Shown here: piece by piece, positions 17,651 through 25,536 of the stretch
Numbering within the stretch: the stretch's first letter is position 1
How the letters are laid out: the number at the start of each line of letters is the position of its first letter
Assembly: GCF_025823185.1 (NCBI RefSeq)
Contig: NZ_JACKVK010000013.1
Span: forward strand, 411,151-475,150
From: Mycobacterium yunnanensis
GTDB taxonomy: Bacteria > Actinomycetota > Actinomycetes > Mycobacteriales > Mycobacteriaceae
DNA length: 64,000 nt
Reading direction: 5' to 3'
Position numbers and translations under genes: made by a program
The notes under the pieces: model-generated
What the model was told of the DNA's origin: nothing
Database searches by the model: none
The model's input: the letters and a program-made list of their open reading frames with translations, nothing else

Positions 17651-17958
17651 GCGATGGGATACCCATGCTTGGCGTATTGGTCGCGGGTTTCCGGGTGAGT
17701 CTCTATTTCGCCTGCCCTGGTCGCTGACCACACTGCAAGCTGCTCCAGCCCGTACAGCCCGCTGATTTGGCGTTCTAGCTCCACCCGAGCAGCGATCACC
17801 GATTCTTGTGTGCGCTCCACTGCTACGAGTTTTAGTGCTGCCCACGTCTCTGGGTCCACTCCGATGCACGCCGATTCGACGCACTCACCGAAGAACACTG
17901 CCCGACGAATCAGGTAATCGAACGTCTCGCGTAATTCGTCGTCCGTTGATTGCCGCAC
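17488..17958 (-). pseudogene. Unknown islet gene fused out of frame to the integrase relic
   Basis: The open frame begins with about 104 residues of normal-looking protein (MRQSTDDELRETFDYLIRRA, later RVELERQISGLYGLEQLAVW and IETHPETRDQYAKHGYPIA). From about 17646 it continues in a frame that is merely a shadow of the integrase relic. I do not recognise the N-terminal part. The simplest reading is a deletion that joined the start of one gene to the end of the integrase gene. Expression of the chimera is possible but unlikely to matter. Confidence 0.5.
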
Positions 17959-18040
17959 ACAGTCATTTTACCCTGTTGAACTGCGGCGACACCCCGTGAC
18001 CACAATTAACTGCCCTCATCGCGTGGAGCCGGGGTGGGGG

Positions 18041-18358
18041 CTAGTTGAAGAGCGGGTTTCCGGGGTGCTGATCTTTGGCTGCTTGTTCGTTCAAGGCGTC
18101 GAAATCTTCAGTGAACTCAGGGCAGAAGTTAATCACAGACAGCTGTATCAAGGTTGCAGCACCGCTCGGCGTTTGATTCTTGCTGTCGATCAGATAGTCA
18201 CCGATCCACTTAACGGATTTGACGTTTACTCCGTACTGATCGAACGTGTCGCAAACGATGGCTTTACCGTCGATTTGAGGCTGTGCACTGGCTGTTCCTG
18301 CCCCAACACCGAGCGAAACCGCTGCAAGGCAGATTAAAAAGCCAACAATTTGTTTCAC
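18041..18358 (-). CDS. Small secreted protein, DUF732-like
   Basis: A 105-residue exported protein. GTG 18358 follows a strong purine-rich ribosome site (AAGGGGGAG) at good spacing. Residues 1-24 are a signal peptide ending in TASAQP. The mature part has two cysteines, in KAIVCDTFDQYG and VINFCPEFTEDF. This Cys spacing with helical segments between resembles DUF732 proteins, which are common in mycobacteria and their phages. It sits inside the tRNA-Met islet next to the intact att site, as a lysogeny-conversion gene might. The roughly 245 bp between it and the tRNA hold no gene that I can support. Confidence 0.65.
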   Translation of the reverse strand: MKQIVGFLICLAAVSLGVGAGTASAQPQIDGKAIVCDTFDQYGVNVKSVKWIGDYLIDSKNQTPSGAATLIQLSVINFCPEFTEDFDALNEQAAKDQHPGNPLFN

Positions 18359-18603
18359 GATCCGCTCCCCCTTGACGTGATTTCCTGCCCCCAATGACAG
18401 CGCCAGCAATCACAGGTGACGCTACCCCACACCGACAATTGTCCGGCCGGATTTTTCACTCGTCATCGGGATTTGCTGAACCATGTTTGCACCGCCCTTT
18501 GTACCACGCCTCTGCGTAAGACTTGCGTAAATTTCGACCGATTCGAAGCTAGTCTTACAACGCCAGCAACTTTTCAAACTGCTTGGACCTGCAGTATAAC
18601 TCT

Positions 18604-18649
18604 GTAGGGCGACTGGGACTTGAACCCAGGACCAACGGATTATGAGTCC
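18604..18649. repeat. att copy within the intact tRNA-Met
   Basis: 46 bp identical to 15269-15314. It covers the 3' end of the tRNA gene back through the anticodon loop, and marks the right edge of the islet. Confidence 0.85.
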
Positions 18650-18678
18650 GCGGCTCTAACCAACTGAGCTATCGCCCC
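18605..18678 (-). tRNA. tRNA-Met (CAU)
   Basis: On the minus strand the acceptor arms GGGGCGA and TCGCCCT pair with one G-U, with discriminator A. The D arm TAGCTCAGTTGGTTAGAGC, the anticodon loop CTCATAA (anticodon CAT) and the T arm CTGGG-TTCAAGT-CCCAG are all present. It is 74 nt and no CCA is encoded. Elongator Met is the likely identity; tRNA-Ile with modified CAU cannot be excluded by eye. Its 3' half is the integration target of the islet. Confidence 0.92.
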
Positions 18679-18743
18679 CTTGCGCTCGCGCGCGGCACCC
18701 ATGATCGCACGGCCGCCTCCCGGCGAAGACGCGGGCGCGGAGT

Positions 18744-19469
18744 TCAGCGGGGCGCGTCGGCCAGGAACGTGTGGACGATGTCGCGCTGCCATCCCGGCAC
18801 CGTCTCGCTGACCGCGGAGGCGAACCCGGCGGCGATCAAGCGCTTGCGCAGCGCAGCCGCGCCGTCGAACGTCGCGACGCTGCGGCGCAGGTGACGGTAG
18901 AGGGTGGCGTCCCTGGTGCGGTACCAACCCATCGGGATGATGATGCCCGCGCACACGGCGTTCCAGACCGCGGTCGCCAGCTTCGAGTCGGCCACCGAGT
19001 ACTCGTGCAGCGCCAGCGTCGCCCCAGGCTTCAGCAGCGAGCGGAACCGCCGCAGTTGGGCGTCGGGATCGGCCAGGTTGCGCAGCAGGTATGCCGCGAG
19101 GATGCCGTCGAACGGCCCCTCGACGCCGGCCTCGGCCAAGTCCTCGATGGGGGTGTGCACGAAGGTCACGTTCTGCGGCCACGTCTTCTTCGCCGCCTCG
19201 GCGAGCATGCCCGCCGACGCGTCGACGGCGACGATTTCGGCCTCGGGGGCGGCGTCCAGCAGCGCCGCCGTCGAGGCACCGGTGCCGCACCCGGCGTCGA
19301 GCAAGCGAAGTCCTCGGCCGCCGTTGGGGATTCGCATCCGGCGCGCCGACATTCGCAGGTGTTCGTGGTACCCGGGGTTGGCGCCGACCAGCTGGTCGTA
19401 GGAGGGCGCCTCGACGTCGAAGGTGCTCGGCACGACTGCCCTGGGCAGGCCGGAGGAGTTCATGCTCAT
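18744..19469 (-). CDS. Class I SAM-dependent methyltransferase (UbiE/MenG-like)
   Basis: A 241-residue methyltransferase. Motif I is LRLLDAGCGTGASTAALLDA, motif II has EIVAVDASAGML with the acidic ribose ligand, and post-I is FVHTPIEDLAEAG. GILAAYLLRNLADPDAQLRR resembles the LRNV/D region of UbiE/MenG quinone methyltransferases, but the C-terminal half differs, so a quinone substrate is only a guess. It starts at ATG 19469, with an alternative at 19463. It lies downstream of the TldE gene on the same strand, separated by 72 nt that include a short hairpin. Confidence 0.82.
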   Translation of the reverse strand: MSMNSSGLPRAVVPSTFDVEAPSYDQLVGANPGYHEHLRMSARRMRIPNGGRGLRLLDAGCGTGASTAALLDAAPEAEIVAVDASAGMLAEAAKKTWPQNVTFVHTPIEDLAEAGVEGPFDGILAAYLLRNLADPDAQLRRFRSLLKPGATLALHEYSVADSKLATAVWNAVCAGIIIPMGWYRTRDATLYRHLRRSVATFDGAAALRKRLIAAGFASAVSETVPGWQRDIVHTFLADAPR

Positions 19470-19507
19470 GACGGCAAGTATGTCCTATCGCGGCCCTGCC
19501 GAACCCT

Positions 19508-19524
19508 CAGCCGTAGACCGGCTG
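19508..19524 (-). terminator. Short hairpin after the TldE gene
   Basis: CAGCCG-TAGAC-CGGCTG is a perfect 6-bp stem, 17 nt beyond the stop of the TldE gene in the direction of transcription. It has no U tract, so this is a weak call. Confidence 0.3.
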
Positions 19525-19541
19525 CCCGTTCATCCCCGTGA

Positions 19542-20912
19542 TCACTGCGCCTGACTGACCGAGGACATGTGGAAGTCCGGAATGCGCAGCGACGGCATCT
19601 TCGCCCGCGTCGCCCAGTCACCCCACTCCCGCGGCAGGGTCACCTCGCTGACACCCGCCTCGGTGGCACGACGCAGCACGTCCAGCGGGCTCTCGTTGAA
19701 GCGGAAGTTGTTCACCGCCGCGGTGACGTCGCCATCCTCGACGAGGTACACGCCGTCGCGGGTCAGACCCGTCAACAGCAGCACCGTGGGGTCGACCTCG
19801 CGGATGTACCACAACGTCGTCAGCAGCAGGCCGCGCTCGGTGCGACGGATCATGTCCGACAGGCTTGCCCAACCACCGGTCATCAGCATGTTGTCCGCCG
19901 GGATGGCCACGGGCACGCCGAACTCGGCCGCAGCCGCCCGCGGGTAGGCCAGCGCATTGATCGTCCCGTCCCGGATCCAGTCGACCCGGTCGACGTCCAG
20001 ACCGTTGTCGAACACCGACACCCGCTCCGAGGAACTGGTCGCCGCCACGAACGGGGCACACTCCAACCCCGTCGCCGTCGGATCGGAGTACAGCGTGAGC
20101 CCCAGATCGCCGAGTGTCTCCCCCACCCGGGTGCCGCCCGGCGCCGACAGCGCGGTGCGTCCCTCCTGTGCGCCCCGGCCGTCCATGGACCAGCCGAGGT
20201 AGATCATCATGTCGGCCACCGTCGACGGCGGCATCAGGGTCTCGTAGCGGCCCGCGGGCAGTTCGACGGTCCGGTTCGCCCACCCCAGCCGCGTCGACAA
20301 CTGCTCGAGCATGGAATCGGTTGGCACGTCGACGAAGTCGGGTGTGCCCACGCCGACCCAGGCACTGGCGCCGCGGCGCTTGGCGTTGACCTCCACCGAA
20401 CCGGTGGGCTGGGTGAAACGCCGCCGCAGGCCGGTCGACGTCGCGACGAACGTGGTCTCCACCTCGTGGCGGGCGAATCCGTAGAGCTGGTCGGCACCCC
20501 GGAAACCCTTGGCCAAACCCTTGGCGACACCGGCGAAGACGTCGGCGGCGGTCTCGGGCACCGACGCGTCCCAGTCGTCGGGCACGTCGTCTCCGGCCAA
20601 GATCGGCGCGCCGTCGCGAGCCTCCGGCGCCGAGCGCGCGGCGTCCTGGGACGCGGCGACCAGACCGGCGATGGCGGACGCGTCGACTTCACTGGACTTG
20701 ACCGAACCGACGTGGGCGCCGTTGTCGCGCCGCACGATCGAGACGACCGTGGTGTCGCGGCTGCGCGTCTCGCCGTTGGTGGTCATCGAGTTGCCTGCCC
20801 ACCGCAGCGACGCCGTCGCCCGGTCGGTCACGACGACGATCGTCTCGTCGGCGCCGCCACGGCGCGCGGCCTCGGCGAGGACGAGGTCGACGGCCTCGGG
20901 AGCGCTGATCAT
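19542..20912 (-). CDS. TldE/PmbA-like metallopeptidase-family protein
   Basis: A 456-residue member of the TldD/PmbA (U62) family, the partner of TldD. In E. coli TldD and TldE form a heterodimeric protease that processes peptides such as microcin B17 and CcdA. Family features are the N-terminal EAVDLVLAEAARRGGADETI, the C-terminal NFRFNESPLDVLRRATEAGV and the IREVDPTVLLLTGLTRDGVY region. As expected for TldE it lacks the HExxxH zinc site that its neighbour carries. ATG 20912 overlaps the TldD stop by 4 nt. Length and position match Rv2314c as I recall it. Confidence 0.9.
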   Translation of the reverse strand: MISAPEAVDLVLAEAARRGGADETIVVVTDRATASLRWAGNSMTTNGETRSRDTTVVSIVRRDNGAHVGSVKSSEVDASAIAGLVAASQDAARSAPEARDGAPILAGDDVPDDWDASVPETAADVFAGVAKGLAKGFRGADQLYGFARHEVETTFVATSTGLRRRFTQPTGSVEVNAKRRGASAWVGVGTPDFVDVPTDSMLEQLSTRLGWANRTVELPAGRYETLMPPSTVADMMIYLGWSMDGRGAQEGRTALSAPGGTRVGETLGDLGLTLYSDPTATGLECAPFVAATSSSERVSVFDNGLDVDRVDWIRDGTINALAYPRAAAAEFGVPVAIPADNMLMTGGWASLSDMIRRTERGLLLTTLWYIREVDPTVLLLTGLTRDGVYLVEDGDVTAAVNNFRFNESPLDVLRRATEAGVSEVTLPREWGDWATRAKMPSLRIPDFHMSSVSQAQ

Positions 20913-22432
20913 TCCTGCCGTCCTGATTCTTCGCGGGTGTTCAGCACGTTGATTCCCCGGAACAACGCCGAGGGGCAGCCGTGGCTGACCGCCGCGACCT
21001 GTCCGGGTTGCGCCTTGCCACAGTTGAACGCCCCACCCAACCGCCACGTCGACGGTCCACCGACCGCCTCCATCGCACCCCAGAAGTCCGTCGTGACGGC
21101 CTGGTAGGCCACGTCGCGAAGCTGACCGTCCAGACGTCCGTCGCGGATGCGGAAGAAGCGCTGCCCGGTGAATTGAAAGTTGTACCGCTGCATGTCGATC
21201 GACCACGACTTGTCACCGACGACGTAGACGCCGTCCTCCACCTTGGCGATGAGGTCCTCGGTGGTCGTGTCCTCGGCGCTCGGCTGCAACGACACGTTGG
21301 CCATCCGCTGAATCGGCACGTGGTGTGGCGAATCGGCGTAGGAGCAGCCGTTGGACCGGCTCTCGCCCAGCCGTGGGGCGAACACCCGGTCGAGTTGGTA
21401 GCCGACGAAGACTCCGTCGCGCACCAGGTCCCACTTCTGCGCGCGCACTCCCTCGTCGTCGAAACCGATCGTCGCCAAACCGAATTCGACGGTGCGGTCG
21501 GCGGTCACGTTCATCACCGGGGACCCGTAGCGCATCGAGCCCAGCTTGTCCGGCGTCGCGAAGGACGTGCCCGCATACGCGGCTTCGTACCCGATGGCCC
21601 TGTCGTATTCGGTGGCGTGCCCGATCGACTCGTGGATGGTGAGCCACAGATTCGTCGGGTCGATCACGAGGTCCGTCGGACCGGCCACCACCGACGGCGC
21701 CTTGGTCTTCTCGGCCAGCAGCGACGGCAACTCGGCGAGCTCACCGGACCAGTCCCACAGGTCGTCGTCGGTGACGTACTCCCAGCCGCGCGCGGTCGGC
21801 GGGGCCAAGGTGCGCATCGTCTCGAAGGTGCCCGCCGCGGCGTCGACCGCGACGGCGTCGAACGTGGGCTGCAACCGCACGCGCTGCTGGGTGGTCGACG
21901 AGCCGAACGTGTCGGCGTAGAAGGACTGTTCCTTGACCGCCTGCAGCCCGGCCGACACGTGGTCGACACCGTCGGCGGCCAGCAGCCGGCCGGAGTACTC
22001 GTCGAGGACCGCGATCTTCTCCGCCGCCGGGACGTCGAACGGGTCGACGAGGTAGTCCGACACCCACGTCACGTCGGAGTACACCGGCTCCGGGGCGAGC
22101 TCGATGCGTTCGGCGTTCAACGGCGCCAGCGTGGTCGCAACCCGTACTGCGCGACGTGCCGTCTCGGCGGCGACGGTGGGGTCGAGCTCGGCGTGTGAGG
22201 CGAATCCCCACGTCCCGTCGACGATGACCCGCACCGCGAACCCGACCTCGCGACTGATGACGGAGGTCTCGAGCTCACCGTCGCGAAGCTGCACGATCTC
22301 GGTGGTGATGCGGTGAATCCGCAGGTCGGCGTAGCTGGCACCGGCGGCCGTCGCGGCCGAGAGTGCCGCGTCGGCGAGTTGGTGTCGCGGCAGGCCGAGG
22401 AAGTCGGCGTCGACACGTCTGAGCGCTGTCAC
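20909..22432 (-). CDS. tldD: TldD-like metalloprotease
   Basis: A 507-residue TldD-family protease subunit. The zinc motif HESIGH lies at residues 267-272, with His267, Glu268 and His272, followed by the family's ATEYDRAIGYEAAYAGTSFA. NGCSYADSPHHVPIQRMANV and the C-terminal GGPSTWRLGGAFNCGKAQPG are also typical. GTG 22432 is chosen because GGTGGAG precedes it; ATG 22453 (MCHYGGD) and the open frame to 22594 are less likely. It forms a coupled pair with TldE and faces uspA divergently, with 30 bp between the two starts. Confidence 0.92.
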   Translation of the reverse strand: MTALRRVDADFLGLPRHQLADAALSAATAAGASYADLRIHRITTEIVQLRDGELETSVISREVGFAVRVIVDGTWGFASHAELDPTVAAETARRAVRVATTLAPLNAERIELAPEPVYSDVTWVSDYLVDPFDVPAAEKIAVLDEYSGRLLAADGVDHVSAGLQAVKEQSFYADTFGSSTTQQRVRLQPTFDAVAVDAAAGTFETMRTLAPPTARGWEYVTDDDLWDWSGELAELPSLLAEKTKAPSVVAGPTDLVIDPTNLWLTIHESIGHATEYDRAIGYEAAYAGTSFATPDKLGSMRYGSPVMNVTADRTVEFGLATIGFDDEGVRAQKWDLVRDGVFVGYQLDRVFAPRLGESRSNGCSYADSPHHVPIQRMANVSLQPSAEDTTTEDLIAKVEDGVYVVGDKSWSIDMQRYNFQFTGQRFFRIRDGRLDGQLRDVAYQAVTTDFWGAMEAVGGPSTWRLGGAFNCGKAQPGQVAAVSHGCPSALFRGINVLNTREESGRQE

Positions 22433-22462
22433 GTCTCCACCGTAGTGGCACATAATGACGCC

Positions 22463-23347
22463 GTGGGTCACGAGCCGGTACGCCGCAGCGTGCGCAACGC
22501 CGTCACCGGTTACGCGCTGCTCGCACCCAGCCTGTTCGGCGTCGTGACGTTCCTGCTGCTGCCGATGCTCGTCGTACTGTGGTTGAGCGTGCACAGCTGG
22601 GATCTCCTGGGCCCGATCCGCTTTGTGGGACTGGACAATTGGCGGTCGGTACTGACCGACGCGACATTCGGCACCTCGATGGTCGCCACGGCCGCGTTCA
22701 TCGCGCTGGTGGTACCGCTGCAGACGGTGCTCGGGCTGTTCGCCGCCACCATGTTGGCCAGGAACCTGCCGCGCAGCGGCGCGCTGCGCACGCTGTACGT
22801 GCTGCCGTGGATCTGCTCGCCGCTGGCGATCGCCGTGCTGTGGAAGTGGATCCTGGCCCCCACCGACGGCGCGGTCAGCACCGTTCTGGGTCGTCCCGTC
22901 GAGTGGTTGACCGACCCCACGTTGGCACTGCCGGTCGTCTCGGCGGTCACGGTGTGGACCAACGTCGGCTACGTGACGCTGTTCTTCCTCGCCGGCATCC
23001 TGGCCATCCCCCGTGACGTCCAGAACGCCGCACGCCTCGACGGAGCCACGTCATGGCAGCGGTTCCGCTACGTCACCCTTCCCATGCTGCGGCCCACGTT
23101 CTTCTTCGTCCTCGTCACCGGGATCATCAGCGCCGCTCAGGTTTTCGACACCGTCTACGCCCTGACCGGCGGCGGGCCCGAGGGCCGCACCGACCTGGTG
23201 GCCCACCGCATCTACGCCGAGGCCTTCGGGGCGGCAGCGGTGGGTCGGGCGGCGGTGATGGCGGTCGTGCTGTTCGCGGTGCTCCTCGGCGTGACTCTCG
23301 TCCAGCACGTCTACTTCCGCCGCAGGATCACCTATGACCTGGTCTAG
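22463..23347 (+). CDS. uspA: Sugar ABC transporter permease UspA
   Basis: A 294-residue MalF-type permease with six hydrophobic segments. The cytoplasmic EAA loop is NAARLDGATSWQRFRYVTLP, and the carbohydrate-uptake family block ISAAQVFDTVYALTGGGPEG follows. With UspB and UspC it forms the importer that in M. tuberculosis (Rv2316-Rv2318) is linked to amino-sugar uptake. No ATPase gene is next to it, so a shared ATPase is expected. GTG 22463 is the likely start. CATAAT at 22451-22456 could be its -10 box, which would make the mRNA leaderless. The frame overlaps uspB by 14 nt. Confidence 0.92.
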   Translation: MGHEPVRRSVRNAVTGYALLAPSLFGVVTFLLLPMLVVLWLSVHSWDLLGPIRFVGLDNWRSVLTDATFGTSMVATAAFIALVVPLQTVLGLFAATMLARNLPRSGALRTLYVLPWICSPLAIAVLWKWILAPTDGAVSTVLGRPVEWLTDPTLALPVVSAVTVWTNVGYVTLFFLAGILAIPRDVQNAARLDGATSWQRFRYVTLPMLRPTFFFVLVTGIISAAQVFDTVYALTGGGPEGRTDLVAHRIYAEAFGAAAVGRAAVMAVVLFAVLLGVTLVQHVYFRRRITYDLV

Positions 23348-24149
23348 GACTGCGGCGATCTACGCGGCGCTCGGCGTCCTCGCCGTGCTGACCCTGATTC
23401 CGTTCGGTCTCGGTCTGCTGACGTCGCTGACGTCCCCGCGCCAATTCAGCACCCAGTCGCCGCTGTCGGTGCCGTCGCCGCCCACGGTGGCGAACTACCT
23501 CGGCCTCGCCGACGCGGGGTTCGGCCGCGCGGTCGTCGTGACGGCGCTGACGACGGCGGTCATCCTGCTCGGCCAGCTCGCATTCTCCGTCTTCGCCGCG
23601 TATGCGTTCGCGCGGATGGAGTTCCGCGGCCGCGACACGTTGTTCTGGGTGTATGTCGCAACGCTGATGGTGCCGCCGACCGTCACCGTGGTCCCGCTGT
23701 ATCTGATGATGGCCGAGGCGGGACTGCGGAACACGTTCTGGGCGTTGGTGTTGCCCTTCATGTTCGGCTCGCCCTATGCGATCTTCCTGCTGCGGGAGTA
23801 CTTTCGGACGATCCCCACCGACCTCATCCGCGCCGCACGCATGGACGGTGCCAACACCCTGGACGTCATCGTGCACGTGGTGCTGCCGGCGAGCCGGCCG
23901 ATCCTGGTGACCCTGGCGCTGATCACGACGGTGTCGCAGTGGAACAACTTCATGTGGCCGCTGGTCATCACGAGCGGACGCACGTGGCAGGTGCTCACCG
24001 TCGCGACCGCGGGCCTGCAATCCCGCTACGACGCGCAGTGGACGCTGGTGATGGCGGCGACGACGGTCGCGATCGTCCCGTTGATCGTGCTCTTCGTCGC
24101 GTTCGGCCGCCACATCGTCGGTTCCATCGTGGTGACGGGTCTCAAGTGA
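23334..24149 (+). CDS. uspB: Sugar ABC transporter permease UspB
   Basis: A 271-residue MalG-type permease with six predicted membrane segments. The EAA loop IRAARMDGANTLDVIVHVVL contacts the ATPase, and LITTVSQWNNFMWPLVITSG is a typical block of carbohydrate permeases. It pairs with UspA in the membrane. The ATG lies 14 nt before the end of uspA, and the uspC start follows 10 nt after its stop, so the three genes form one operon. Confidence 0.92.
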   Translation: MTWSRTAAIYAALGVLAVLTLIPFGLGLLTSLTSPRQFSTQSPLSVPSPPTVANYLGLADAGFGRAVVVTALTTAVILLGQLAFSVFAAYAFARMEFRGRDTLFWVYVATLMVPPTVTVVPLYLMMAEAGLRNTFWALVLPFMFGSPYAIFLLREYFRTIPTDLIRAARMDGANTLDVIVHVVLPASRPILVTLALITTVSQWNNFMWPLVITSGRTWQVLTVATAGLQSRYDAQWTLVMAATTVAIVPLIVLFVAFGRHIVGSIVVTGLK

Positions 24150-24159
24150 CGGGGCCGAC

Positions 24160-25497
24160 GTGACCAAGCCCAAGTTCTCGACCCTGTTCGTCGGCGGCTT
24201 GGCCCTCGTCCTGGCGGTCTTGCTCGGCGTGGCGGTGCTGCTCGGCGGGTCGGCCGAGCCCTCCGACAAGACGGTGGTGACGGTGCGACTGTGGGACGAG
24301 AAGGTGGCCGCGGCCTATCGGCAGTCGTTCGACGAGTTCAGCCGCCAGCATCCCGACGTCGAGGTCCGGCTCGACGTGGTGGCGTACTCGTCGTACTTCG
24401 ACACGCTGCGCACCGACGTGGCCGGCGGCGGTGCCGACGACGTGTTCTGGCTGTCCAACGCCTACTTCGCCAACTATGCCGACAGCGGCAGGCTGCTCGA
24501 CGTCGGGAAGACGCTCGGCGCCGACGCCGCCCGGGCATGGGACGGCTCGGTGGTACGACAGTTCACCCGCAACGGGGTGCTCTGGGGCGTGCCGCAGCTC
24601 ACCGACGCCGGCATCGCGGTCTACTACAACGCCGACCTGCTCGACCGGGCCGGGGTGAAACCCGACGACCTTCGAGCACTTCGGTGGTCACCCGACGGAG
24701 CCGACGACACGTTGCGGCCGCTGCTGGCACGATTGACGCTCGACGCCGACGGAAACCGAGCCGACACACCGGCATTCGACCCCGACACGATCCGCCAATG
24801 GGGCTACAACGCCGCGAACGACCTCCAGGGCATCTACCTGAACTACATCGGCTCCGCGGGCGGCACCTTCCAGGACGGCGACCGGTTCGCCTTCGACACC
24901 CCCGCTGGCGTTCAGGCTTTTGGCTACCTCGTCGGACTGGTCAACCGCGACCACGTCGCTCCACCGGCGGCAGACACGAACGGCAACGGCGACTTCTCGC
25001 GCAACCAATTCCTCCAGGGGCGGATGGCGTTGTTCCAGTCGGGCACGTACAACCTGGCCGCGATCGCCGACCAGGCGCCGTTCCGGTGGGGTGTGGCGAT
25101 GCTGCCCAGCGGTCCGAAGGGGCGCGTCAGCGTCACCAATGGCATTGCCGCCGCGGGCAATGCGGCGACCCGACATCCCGACGCGGTTCGCCAGGTCCTC
25201 GAGTGGATGGGTAGCACGCGCGGCAACGAGTTCCTCGGCAGCGGTGGCGCGGCGATCCCGGCCGTCCTCGAGGCCCAGCCGGTGTACTTCCGACACTGGG
25301 CCGCTCGTGGCGTCGACGTCAGCCCGTTCTTCGACGTACTGGACGGACCCCGCATCGCGGCACCCGGCGGCCCGGGGTTCGCCGCCGGATATCAGGCGCT
25401 GACACCGTACTTCGACGAGATGTTCCTCGGACGTCGCGACGTGCCCGGCACGCTCGCGGCCGCCCAGGACGCCGCGAACGCGGCCGCCGACCGTTAG
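24160..25497 (+). CDS. uspC: Extracellular sugar-binding protein UspC
   Basis: A 445-residue family 1 solute-binding protein. Residues 8-30 are a hydrophobic segment without a lipobox cysteine, so it is probably held by an uncleaved anchor or released after cleavage rather than lipidated. The mature fold is seen in VTVRLWDEKVAAAYRQSFDE, DDVFWLSNAYFANYADSG, LWGVPQLTDAGIAVYYNADL and RMALFQSGTYNLAAIADQA. M. tuberculosis UspC is reported to bind amino sugars such as chitobiose, and a similar role is likely here. GTG 24160 is used as the start. Confidence 0.9.
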   Translation: MTKPKFSTLFVGGLALVLAVLLGVAVLLGGSAEPSDKTVVTVRLWDEKVAAAYRQSFDEFSRQHPDVEVRLDVVAYSSYFDTLRTDVAGGGADDVFWLSNAYFANYADSGRLLDVGKTLGADAARAWDGSVVRQFTRNGVLWGVPQLTDAGIAVYYNADLLDRAGVKPDDLRALRWSPDGADDTLRPLLARLTLDADGNRADTPAFDPDTIRQWGYNAANDLQGIYLNYIGSAGGTFQDGDRFAFDTPAGVQAFGYLVGLVNRDHVAPPAADTNGNGDFSRNQFLQGRMALFQSGTYNLAAIADQAPFRWGVAMLPSGPKGRVSVTNGIAAAGNAATRHPDAVRQVLEWMGSTRGNEFLGSGGAAIPAVLEAQPVYFRHWAARGVDVSPFFDVLDGPRIAAPGGPGFAAGYQALTPYFDEMFLGRRDVPGTLAAAQDAANAAADR

Positions 25498-25536
25498 TAG
25501 CTTCGACGTGTCAGACCCTTCTGCCATGATGGATAC

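Larger units (their letters stand above)
15269..18649. mobile_element. 3.3-kb integrated islet at tRNA-Met, bounded by a 46-bp direct repeat
   Basis: A 46-bp sequence that is the 3' part of the tRNA-Met gene occurs at 18604-18649, inside the intact tRNA, and identically at 15269-15314, where it is not part of a tRNA gene. The repeat spacing gives a unit of 3,335 bp. Everything between is visibly more AT-rich than the flanks. It contains an AAA ATPase/TOPRIM-like pair, an integrase C-terminal relic, a truncated unknown gene and a small secreted protein. This is the layout of a phage- or satellite-type integration at a tRNA 3' end, in which the element rebuilds the tRNA and leaves the displaced 3' end at the far side. 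Loss of most of the integrase means it is probably no longer self-mobile. Confidence 0.85.

Noticed and set aside
18416..18607. 63-codon open frame next to the tRNA
   Set aside because: It runs into the att site and has no protein-like features.
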